11,999 nucleotides of DNA from DASUBN01 sp035465695 (GTDB lineage: Bacteria > Pseudomonadota > Gammaproteobacteria > Natronospirales > REEB76). The notes under the pieces were generated by a model. That model searched no databases, was not told the DNA's origin, and saw nothing but the letters and a program-made list of their open reading frames with translations. The DNA is taken from positions 1 through 11,999 of the forward strand of contig DATIVR010000144.1 in NCBI GenBank assembly GCA_035465695.1, in the 5' to 3' direction. Made by a program: the position numbers and the translations under genes. Below are positions 1 through 6,556 of this stretch, piece by piece; position 1 is the stretch's first letter, and each line of letters begins with the position of its first letter.

Positions 1-1
1 C

Positions 2-988
2 CTCGACCACGTGTTCGAGCAGAAACGGGCCACCTGCCTGGTGAACCCACTGGCCTGCCGCGAGACCGAGATCCTGATCCGGGCGGTGGCCCGCAAGCGC
101 AAGCTCGCCGTGGTGGGGGCCGGACCCGCGGGCCTGGCGGCGGCCACCACCGCCGCCGCACGAGGCCACGCGGTCACGCTCTTCGAGGCTGCCTCCGAGA
201 TCGGCGGCCAGTTCAACATGGCCAAGCGCGTGCCGGGCAAGGAGGAGTTCCACGAGACGTTGCGCTACTTCCGCCGCCGCCTGGAACTCACCGGGGTGGA
301 AGTGCGGCTCGGCGAGGAAGTGACAGCGGCCTCGCTCAAGGCCGGCGGTTTCGACGCCGTGGTGCTGGCCACCGGCGTGCTGCCGCGGGACCCGGGCATC
401 CCCGGCATGGACCATCCCAAGACCCTCTCTTATATCGATGTGCTGCTCAAGGCCAAGCCGGTGGGAAAGCGAGTGGCCATCGTAGGTGCCGGTGGCATCG
501 GTTTCGACGTAGCCGAGTTCCTGGTGCAAGCCGTCCCCTCGCCGAGCCTGGATGCGCACCGTTACTTGGAGGAGTGGGGGGTGGATGAACGGTACGCCTC
601 CCGGGGCGGCCTCATGAAACCCCACGTGGAACCTCCGGCCCGCGAGATATATCTGCTGCAACGCACGCCCTCCCGTCCCGGGCGGACCTTGGGCAAGACC
701 ACCGGCTGGGCCCATCGCGCTTCCCTCAAGGCCCACAAGGTGGAGATGCTGGGTGGCGTCGACTACCTGCGGATCGACGACGCAGGCCTGCACGTCACGG
801 TGCACGGCGAACCACGGCTTTTGGCGGTGGATAACGTGGTGATCTGCGCCGGCCAGCTGAGCCGCCGCGACCTGCAGACCGCATTGGAAGGGGTGGAGAC
901 CCATCTCATCGGAGGCGCGCGCCTCGCCGGCGAACTGGATGCGAAGCGCGCCATCGAGGAAGGCGTGCGGCTGGCCGCGAGCCTGTGA
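2..988 (+). CDS. fadH: 2,4-dienoyl-CoA reductase (NADPH), C-terminal half, 5' truncated by window
   Basis: FadH reduces 2,4-dienoyl-CoA intermediates in beta-oxidation of unsaturated fatty acids, using FMN, FAD and a 4Fe-4S cluster. Only the last 328 codons are present. The reading frame is open to the window edge, so the GTG at base 11 is an internal codon, not a start. Seen here: the fourth cluster cysteine in the TCLVNP segment (bases 35-37), a first dinucleotide fold (VVGAGPAG, about fragment residue 31 onward) and a second one (VAIVGAGGIG). From recall of E. coli FadH, the match is close from about its residue 342 to the C-terminus, including SEIGGQFN, GKEEF, LGKTTGW, VDNVVICAGQ and the ELDA-RAI ending. 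The TIM-barrel domain with the catalytic Tyr and His, and the other three cluster cysteines, lie upstream of the window. The stop is TGA at 986-988. Identity is secure; the rest of the gene is unseen. Confidence 0.95.
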   Translation, partial: LDHVFEQKRATCLVNPLACRETEILIRAVARKRKLAVVGAGPAGLAAATTAAARGHAVTLFEAASEIGGQFNMAKRVPGKEEFHETLRYFRRRLELTGVEVRLGEEVTAASLKAGGFDAVVLATGVLPRDPGIPGMDHPKTLSYIDVLLKAKPVGKRVAIVGAGGIGFDVAEFLVQAVPSPSLDAHRYLEEWGVDERYASRGGLMKPHVEPPAREIYLLQRTPSRPGRTLGKTTGWAHRASLKAHKVEMLGGVDYLRIDDAGLHVTVHGEPRLLAVDNVVICAGQLSRRDLQTALEGVETHLIGGARLAGELDAKRAIEEGVRLAASL

Positions 989-1004
989 CGACCCGCCAGC
1001 CCCG

Positions 1005-1033
1005 TGGATTCCCGCGGAGCAAAAGTCTATGAT
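1005..1033 (+). promoter_or_regulatory. possible sigma-70 promoter for the lipoprotein gene
   Basis: A good -10 hexamer TATGAT (1028-1033, five of six consensus bases) is preceded at 17-bp spacing by TGGATT (1005-1010), which is only a weak -35. Transcription would begin near 1040, giving a leader of about 45 nt. The gap after fadH contains no convincing terminator, so readthrough from fadH is also possible. Confidence 0.35.
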
Positions 1034-1084
1034 TCTGCGAGGCCGCGGGGCCGCTTCCTGCCATCAACCACGGGGACAGATGCC

Positions 1085-1918
1085 ATGATCAGCCGTGTCA
1101 TGACCCATTGGACCGTACGTGCGGGCGCGCTCGGCGCGCTGCTGCTGTTGTTCGGGTGCTCTTCCAGCAAGCCTTATGCGCTGGTGACGCAACTGCCGGC
1201 GGGTGACCATCTGGTCATCGGCGCCATCACCGTGAACGACGGTCAGTGCACCGTCGCCTTCGCCTCCCTGGATTGGGCCGATTTCTACAAGCCGAGCTGC
1301 AAGATCTTGAAGGACCAGTCCGGCTTCAAGAGCTTCAGCATCAACGGTGCCCAGCTCGACTTCGGCCAGTCAGACAATGGTTTCAAGCTGCTGACCACGC
1401 CGCCCAAGCTGCCGGCCCCCGACGTCTCCGCGGCACCTGCTGCGGCCACCGTTGCGGCAGGCAAGGCTGCCGCGGGCGCCAAGTCCGCCGCTCCGGCTCC
1501 CGCCACCGCTGCCCCGGCCGCGGCGGCTGCCACGGGCGAGGACTTCCCCAGCCAGTGGGCACTGGCCCCGTATCCGGGCCACCAGCATTTGGCGGGCCAG
1601 GCTCCCGGCTACCTGCTGGCCAGCGACAATCTGGTCATCCAGGGAGGCGACGCCACGCTGGACGTGACCTTCAAGACCCCGGCCTACAAGCCGCTCCACA
1701 TGTTCGCCATCGTGACCACCAACGAGAAGGGCGACTTCCGCCTGGTCTTCAATCCGCACCTGACCTCCAGCCTCACCGCCGGCGGCAACTACGACGTGTC
1801 CATGGTCTCGGAAGGCGAGGGCATCTCCGGCACGGTGTGGGATTCCCACGGCTTCGATTCCTGGACGCCCTCCTTGCCCACCACCTGGGCCGTGAAGAGC
1901 GACGACAGCAAGCAGTAA
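1085..1918 (+). CDS. unrecognised lipoprotein with Ala/Pro-rich linker
   Basis: I do not recognise this 277-aa protein. The start chosen is ATG 1085, with GGGGA (1072-1076) 8 nt upstream. The open frame reaches back to an ATG at 1004, but that would add 27 residues ahead of the signal peptide. Residues 1-24 form a lipoprotein signal: Arg near the start, a hydrophobic stretch (GALGALLLLFG), then Cys25 in an LFGC lipobox. Ser at +2 predicts sorting to the outer membrane by the Lol system. The mature part has an N-terminal segment with a Cys pair (Cys55, Cys72) that could form a disulfide, a low-complexity Ala/Pro linker (about 109-150), and a C-terminal segment (about 151-277) whose spacing of hydrophobic residues suggests beta structure. 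It stands alone between fadH and the convergent operon. That it is a real secreted lipoprotein is well supported; its function is unknown. Confidence 0.82.
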   Translation: MISRVMTHWTVRAGALGALLLLFGCSSSKPYALVTQLPAGDHLVIGAITVNDGQCTVAFASLDWADFYKPSCKILKDQSGFKSFSINGAQLDFGQSDNGFKLLTTPPKLPAPDVSAAPAAATVAAGKAAAGAKSAAPAPATAAPAAAAATGEDFPSQWALAPYPGHQHLAGQAPGYLLASDNLVIQGGDATLDVTFKTPAYKPLHMFAIVTTNEKGDFRLVFNPHLTSSLTAGGNYDVSMVSEGEGISGTVWDSHGFDSWTPSLPTTWAVKSDDSKQ

Positions 1919-1937
1919 GGTCGGCTCCGCTTGTGAC

Positions 1938-1967
1938 GAGAAGGCCCGGCTTCAGCCGGGCCTTCTC
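1938..1967. terminator. hairpin terminator between convergent genes
   Basis: A perfect 13-bp stem (arms 1938-1950 and 1955-1967) with a TTCA loop lies 19 nt after the lipoprotein stop. It overlaps the stop codon of the convergent kinase gene (1966-1968) by two bases. The T-rich tail is weak on the plus strand (ATTTG) and absent on the minus strand, so it is not a textbook intrinsic terminator for either side. Its position and stem strength still make it the likely 3' end for both transcripts. Confidence 0.7.
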
Positions 1968-3390
1968 ATTTGCGTGTCCGCAATGCGGCGTTGAGTGCGT
2001 CTCGCCAACGCCGTTGGCGTGCCGCCAATGCGACATCCACTGTGGGTTCGAAACGGGCGCTGCTGAGTGGCGGCGCCTCGGTGAGCCCGCCCGCCAGCCG
2101 CGCCAGGCCCATGGCGGTGGCTTCCTGCGATTCCGCGCGTTCCACCGGAAGGCCGCTCAGGGACGCCAGGCGTCGGCATAGCCTATCCAGCCGGCTCAAG
2201 CCGCCACTCACCCGCAGGCGGGTGAACCGGAGCCCATGATCCTGCATGCGCTTCAGATTGGTGAGCAACAGGAACGCGATGCTTTCCACCACGGCCGTCA
2301 TGCGTGCCGGGGTGTCGCCGCTCCCGACGAACCGGGTGCGGAATTCCGGCTGCCAGAACGGCGCCGCCAGGCCGCCCACGCCGTTGAGGAAGAGCGGCGG
2401 CTCCCGTGACTCCGCAAGCCAGCTTGGTAAGAGGCGCAGCAACTTCGCCGGATCCAGGCCCCGCTGTTTCGCCATGGCGTCCAGCGCCGCAGCGGCACCG
2501 TTCACCGTCCCTTCCAGGGCGAATAGAGTCCTATCCGCGTCCCGCCATAGCACGCTACGCAACAAGCCAGGCACGTCTTCGTCTGCCAGTGCCTGCACGA
2601 AGGCGCCGGTGCCGATGTTGATGTAAGCGGTGCGCGGATCCGGCGGACCTTGGGCGAACAGCGCCGCCGGCTGGTCGCCCGTGACCACCGTCAGGGGTAT
2701 GTGACGGCCGGCTATCCGTAAGGCGCCGAAGTCGTAGCGGTTCGCCACGCACCGGGGCAGCACGCCGCGCGGCACATCGAACAACTCGCAGAGCTCCGCG
2801 GACCAATCCATCGTCTCGAGGTCCATGAGCTGGGTACGGAAACCGTTCACGGGATCGGTGACGCCGGGACCTTGTCCGGTGAGTCCCGCCGCGAGGAAAC
2901 TCGCCAAGGGCCCGGCCGCGAGACGGCCTTCGCCTGCGGCACGGCGCGCCGCAGGCACATGCTTGATGCACCAGGCCAGTTTGGTGGCACCGTAATGGGG
3001 TGAAAGCACCAATCCGGTCAGCCGCCGCACTCGTGTTCCATGTCCCGCCAGGGCCGAGATTTTTCGTGCCGCGCGCCGGTCTTGCCAGGACAGCACCGGC
3101 GACAGGGGACGCAGGGTCTCGCGATCCCAGCAGACGATGCTGGAGCGCTGGGTAGCGAGTGCGGCGCAGCCGACTTCGGTGCCGGCGGGCAACGCCGCCA
3201 CCGCCTCAGCGGCCGCATCCAGCAGTGAACGCAGGACGGCATTCGCCGAGTGTTCCACCTTGAGGGCGCCGAGGCGCCGGGTGGCGATACGCCGTTCCGC
3301 TTGCGCCAATACGCGGCCGCGCGGATCGAATACCAAGGCCCGGCTGGCGTGTCCGCCTTGGTCCAACACCAGCACGCAGCCGGTGGCCAT
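1966..3390 (-). CDS. FGGY-family carbohydrate kinase, divergent glycerol-kinase-like
   Basis: This 474-aa cytoplasmic kinase has the FGGY fold; E. coli GlpK is about 500 aa. Aligned by eye with GlpK (from recall), it keeps the N-terminal LDQG segment (Asp10), the Arg of the NQRE motif (Arg82), the VWQ-type Trp (Trp102), the catalytic GDQ-AALF segment (Asp239) and the GTG-F segment (Phe264). It differs where GlpK binds its substrate: the Glu after Arg is Ser83 and the Tyr of the DPYFSGTK segment is His132. The phosphate-loop pair TT is GH (residues 13-14). Glycerol kinase activity is therefore plausible from its GlpD-like neighbour but not assured; another polyol or sugar is possible. It is the last gene of the operon. 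Its ATG directly follows the TGA of the upstream gene with no clear Shine-Dalgarno site, which suggests translational coupling. The stop lies in the terminator hairpin. Confidence 0.85.
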   Translation of the reverse strand: MATGCVLVLDQGGHASRALVFDPRGRVLAQAERRIATRRLGALKVEHSANAVLRSLLDAAAEAVAALPAGTEVGCAALATQRSSIVCWDRETLRPLSPVLSWQDRRAARKISALAGHGTRVRRLTGLVLSPHYGATKLAWCIKHVPAARRAAGEGRLAAGPLASFLAAGLTGQGPGVTDPVNGFRTQLMDLETMDWSAELCELFDVPRGVLPRCVANRYDFGALRIAGRHIPLTVVTGDQPAALFAQGPPDPRTAYINIGTGAFVQALADEDVPGLLRSVLWRDADRTLFALEGTVNGAAAALDAMAKQRGLDPAKLLRLLPSWLAESREPPLFLNGVGGLAAPFWQPEFRTRFVGSGDTPARMTAVVESIAFLLLTNLKRMQDHGLRFTRLRVSGGLSRLDRLCRRLASLSGLPVERAESQEATAMGLARLAGGLTEAPPLSSARFEPTVDVALAARQRRWRDALNAALRTRK

Positions 3391-4566
3391 TCAGTCCGCC
3401 GGTCGTAGCGGCAGTCGGGCGGTGTCGCCCCGGCGTTTGCGTGAGGGCAGGCTGCTCCGGATCTTGCGCAGCACCTTCAGGGAATCCGCGCGATAGGAGG
3501 TGAGCTTGCCGCCGTACAGGTTGATGGCCCGCGGCCGATAGCCGCGATCGGTCTCGAGGATCAGCTCGCGGCCCCGGTCGAAAGGCCGGGTCGCGTCCCG
3601 CGGCAAGACGCGCAAGCCCGCGAAGGCCGCTACTTCCGTGAACGTCTGCGTGGGAAAGTACCGCTGCACCACCGCCTTCAGGTAGTCACGTTCCTGCTCG
3701 GTCGGCGCCACGGAACCGGGGTCGCGGCCGGCGAAGACGGTCTCGGTGGTGCCCACCAGGCTGATGCCCTTCCAGGGCATGAGGAACACGGCACGCCCGT
3801 CCTTGGGCACTTCCATGTAGAAGATGCCATCGCGACTGGGGATATCCAGCAGTACATGCGCACCCTGCACCAGTTCACCCTGGACGCGGCTCATGAAGGG
3901 CGTGATCTTGGCTGCCGCCTGGCTGACCCAAGGTCCCGCGGCATTCACCAGCACCCGTGCGCGGCAACGCTTGTCCTGGCCGCCTTCCTTGTAACGCAGC
4001 CAGGCGCCCTGGGCCTCCAGGTCTGCGCCCAGGAACTCCACGGGTGCGAGTAGTTCGGCGCCCATATCCATGGCCGAACGCAGCACCGCCTTGGTGAGCG
4101 CCGCATCGTCGGTCTGGCCATCCCAATACTGGAACACCTGCTGCAAGCCCGCGGTGTCGAGTCCACCCAGCCGGTCCCATTCATTGCGTGGCAGGGTCCG
4201 GAACCGCGCGTGATGACCCGGCCCCGCCAGCAAGCTGTAGAGACCGAGACCCGCATAGAGCTGCCAGGGCCGCCGGCGGGTGTCCCCATAGACGGGTATA
4301 TAGAACGGTTTGATCTTGACCAAGTCAGGCGCGAGCTTCAGCAGCAGTTCACGCTCGTGCAGGCATTCCCACACCAGCTTGAGCTGCAACTGCTCCAGGT
4401 ACCGCAGGCCCCCGTGGATCAGCTTGCTGGAACGGCTGGAGGTGCCGGCGGCCGGCCCGGTACGTTCCAGCACCAGCACGCTATATCCCGCGGCCGCCGC
4501 GGCCTGCGCCACGCCGGCACCGTGGATGCCGGCGCCGATGATGGCGAGGTCGTAGGGTTCGCTCAT
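3391..4566 (-). CDS. glpD: GlpD-like FAD-dependent glycerol-3-phosphate dehydrogenase, short form
   Basis: GlpD enzymes oxidise sn-glycerol-3-phosphate to dihydroxyacetone phosphate at the inner membrane and pass electrons to quinone. Visible here: an N-terminal dinucleotide fold (IIGAGIHGAG, residues 9-18), the segment SSKLIHGGLRYLE (46-58, with Arg55 and Tyr56), GAHV (His237), a GLR-L segment (Arg319) and GGKLTSYR (Lys354). From recall these match the active-site Arg/Tyr, His, Arg and Lys of E. coli GlpD. At 391 aa it is about 110 residues shorter than that enzyme. It ends right where the helical C-terminal domain would begin, with a basic tail (RKRRGD). It starts 3 nt after the upstream phosphodiesterase stop and its TGA abuts the ATG of the kinase. 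Glycerol-3-phosphate is the likely substrate, supported by the upstream phosphodiesterase that would make it. A related oxidase of the DAO superfamily is the alternative. Confidence 0.85.
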   Translation of the reverse strand: MSEPYDLAIIGAGIHGAGVAQAAAAAGYSVLVLERTGPAAGTSSRSSKLIHGGLRYLEQLQLKLVWECLHERELLLKLAPDLVKIKPFYIPVYGDTRRRPWQLYAGLGLYSLLAGPGHHARFRTLPRNEWDRLGGLDTAGLQQVFQYWDGQTDDAALTKAVLRSAMDMGAELLAPVEFLGADLEAQGAWLRYKEGGQDKRCRARVLVNAAGPWVSQAAAKITPFMSRVQGELVQGAHVLLDIPSRDGIFYMEVPKDGRAVFLMPWKGISLVGTTETVFAGRDPGSVAPTEQERDYLKAVVQRYFPTQTFTEVAAFAGLRVLPRDATRPFDRGRELILETDRGYRPRAINLYGGKLTSYRADSLKVLRKIRSSLPSRKRRGDTARLPLRPAD

Positions 4567-4569
4567 GAT

Positions 4570-5307
4570 TCAGCTCAAGGCCCGCAGCATCTCGCCGATG
4601 GCGTTGGTCTCCACCAGATCGGCGCCTTGTTCGGTGAGCTCTACGGCGCGTTGCGGATCCTGGGTTTGGTAGACCGCCCACTGCCATGGGCCCTGGAAGA
4701 GTGCCTGGGCTTGGGAGAAGCGCCGGTCGCCCACGAACAGGTATTCCGGCTTGAAGGCGAGGGCGGTCTTCACAGCGTCCTGGCCGATGTCGTCCAGTGC
4801 CCAGCCGACCGGTCCTGCGCCCATCTGCCTCGCCAGCTTCAGGGCTTGGGCGTCGAAGGAGATGATCACGCAGCGGTCCAGCACAGGTTTGACCTCCCGC
4901 ATGATGCGTCCCACCACTTCGGCATGCCCGAAATGTTCCAGGCTCTCCGCCTTGATCTCCACGAACGCCTGGCTGCCTTGCTGTTTGCCGAACCAGCTCA
5001 CCAGTTCCGCGAGGGAGGTGGGTGGGGTGCCTGCATAACGGTCGCCGAAGCGCGCGGCATAACCCACGTCCACTGAGGCGAGCTCCTGCGAGCTCATGTC
5101 CATGATCAAGCGATCGATGCCGGCGGTGCGTTCCAGGGAATCGTCGTGGCAGAGGAACGGCACCCGGTCCGCGGACAGTTGCAGGTCGAACTCGAACCAC
5201 GGCGCGCCGGCGTCCACCGCCGCCTGCACGCTGATGAGGGTGTTCTCGGGATAGCGGTCTGGATAGCCCCGGTGGCCCACCAGGGTGGGCAGGGTCTTGG
5301 AGGTCAT
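4570..5307 (-). CDS. glycerophosphodiester phosphodiesterase, cytoplasmic UgpQ type
   Basis: This GDPD-family enzyme hydrolyses deacylated phospholipids (glycerophosphodiesters) to glycerol-3-phosphate and an alcohol, using a divalent metal. The 245-aa length fits the cytoplasmic UgpQ class (about 247 aa), and there is no signal peptide. Family landmarks are in place: HRG (His12, Arg13), PENT (20-23), the metal-binding E-x-D (Glu39, Asp41), the second catalytic His in HDD (His54) and VEIK (Glu117, Lys119). The C-terminal AVELTEQGADLVETN segment is also typical. It lies 18 nt after the downstream permease gene and 3 nt before the GlpD-like gene, whose substrate it would produce. There is no strong ribosome binding site at the ATG, as expected for an internal operon gene. 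Confidence 0.92.
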   Translation of the reverse strand: MTSKTLPTLVGHRGYPDRYPENTLISVQAAVDAGAPWFEFDLQLSADRVPFLCHDDSLERTAGIDRLIMDMSSQELASVDVGYAARFGDRYAGTPPTSLAELVSWFGKQQGSQAFVEIKAESLEHFGHAEVVGRIMREVKPVLDRCVIISFDAQALKLARQMGAGPVGWALDDIGQDAVKTALAFKPEYLFVGDRRFSQAQALFQGPWQWAVYQTQDPQRAVELTEQGADLVETNAIGEMLRALS

Positions 5308-5325
5308 ACGAACACCCGTGACAGG

Positions 5326-6552
5326 TTATTCGTATCTTAACGCGTCGATAGGGTCCAGTGCCGCGGCTTTTGCCGCCGGGGTGATGCCGAAGATGATGCC
5401 GACAGCGGTGGAAAATCCGATCGATACCAGGGCCGCCCAGAGCGGCACGTGGGCTCCGCGGAAGGCCGGGACGGCATAGACGATGAGTTCCCCGATGCCG
5501 TAACCCAAGAGGAGGCCGATGATGCCGCCAAACATGGAGAGCGCCACCGCCTCCAGCAGGAATTGGATGAGGATGTCGGAGCGCCGCGCACCCAAGCTCT
5601 TCAGGATGCCGATCTCACGGGTCCGCTCGGTCACCGACACCAGCATGATGTTCATGATGCCGATGCCGCCCACCAGCAGCGATACGCCGACGATGCTGCC
5701 CAGCACCACCGTCAGGGTGTTCAGGATGCTCTGGAACGATTCGGTGAACTGGGAGGCGGTCTGCACCTTGAAGTCGTCGTCCTGTCCCGCCTTCAGCTCG
5801 TGTTCCCGCCGCAGGAGCTGGCGGATGCGTGCCGCGGTCTCATCCATCTGCTTGGCATTGTTCACCTTAAGTTCGATCTGGATGTCCTCCTTGGTGGCTC
5901 CGCCCATGAGGCTGTGGGCCGTGCCGTAGGGGATCAGCACCTCGTTATCCTGGTCCTGGCCGAGGATCGAACCCTGCTTGTGCAGTACGCCCACGATCTC
6001 GAACCACTGGCCGCCGATCTGGAAGTACTTGCCCAGCGGGTCCGCTGGCAGATGCAGGTTGTCGATGACGGTCTGGCCGATCACCGCTACCCGCCGGTGG
6101 GTGAGATCGTCGGAAGGTGTGATGAAGCGGCCGGTGTCCGGGTACTGGCTGAACACGTCGGCGTAGCCCTGGGTCACGCCTTCCACCTGGGAGGAACCGG
6201 TGGCGCCCTTGAACTGCACCGTGGAACCGAAGCGGCCCAGGTTGAGGAGGGGCGTGACGCCGCTGATGCCCGGTATCTCGTGCTGGATGGCCAGCATGTC
6301 GTCGGGCGTGATGTAGGCGGTCTTGCCCTGCAACTGCTCCTTGAAGGGAAGATAGGAGCTGATGGTCAGGCTGTCGGTGCCGAAGCCGGCGAACTGGCTG
6401 CTGATGGACTGGCTGAATCCCTGGATCAGCGACACCACCGTCACCACCGCCATCACGCCGATGATGATGCCGAGCGTGGTCAGGAAGCTGCGCAGCTTGT
6501 GGGCGCGGATGGCCTGGAGGGCGGAACGGAGGGCTTCGGCGAACGCGTACAT
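5326..6552 (-). CDS. MacB/FtsX-type ABC transporter permease, second of a tandem pair
   Basis: This 408-aa inner-membrane permease has the MacB/FtsX layout: TM1 (about 21-44), a large periplasmic domain (about 45-280), then TM2 (281-306), a cytoplasmic coupling loop TERTREIGILKSLGARR (about 309-325), TM3 (about 331-360) and TM4 (about 370-393). It has no nucleotide-binding domain; ATP hydrolysis would come from the separate ATPase gene upstream. It ends with LDPIDALRYE, as does the preceding permease, and both are exactly 408 aa. The two are paralogues and could form a heterodimer like LolC/LolE, where typical MacB is a homodimer. The ATG follows the TAG of the first permease by 4 nt. It is the last transporter gene before the glycerophosphodiester genes. 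Confidence 0.93.
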   Translation of the reverse strand: MYAFAEALRSALQAIRAHKLRSFLTTLGIIIGVMAVVTVVSLIQGFSQSISSQFAGFGTDSLTISSYLPFKEQLQGKTAYITPDDMLAIQHEIPGISGVTPLLNLGRFGSTVQFKGATGSSQVEGVTQGYADVFSQYPDTGRFITPSDDLTHRRVAVIGQTVIDNLHLPADPLGKYFQIGGQWFEIVGVLHKQGSILGQDQDNEVLIPYGTAHSLMGGATKEDIQIELKVNNAKQMDETAARIRQLLRREHELKAGQDDDFKVQTASQFTESFQSILNTLTVVLGSIVGVSLLVGGIGIMNIMLVSVTERTREIGILKSLGARRSDILIQFLLEAVALSMFGGIIGLLLGYGIGELIVYAVPAFRGAHVPLWAALVSIGFSTAVGIIFGITPAAKAAALDPIDALRYE

Positions 6553-6556
6553 GCGG

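Noticed and set aside
1004..1084. Upstream ATG at 1004 as the lipoprotein start
   Set aside because: It would place 27 polar residues before the signal peptide and has no ribosome site; ATG 1085 has GGGGA at 8 nt and gives a normal lipoprotein signal.
1452..1534. Ala/Pro-coding repetitive DNA as a tandem repeat element
   Set aside because: There is no regular repeat unit at the DNA level; it is a low-complexity linker within the lipoprotein.
1246..2181. Long plus-strand open frame (311 codons) over the lipoprotein gene
   Set aside because: It is out of frame with the lipoprotein, rich in Arg/Gly/Pro as GC-rich shadow frames are, runs through the terminator hairpin into the kinase gene, and shows no recognisable domain.
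4210..5076. Plus-strand open frame of 288 codons opposite the GlpD-like and phosphodiesterase genes
   Set aside because: Antisense to two genes with intact catalytic motifs, crosses their junction, and shows no motif of its own.
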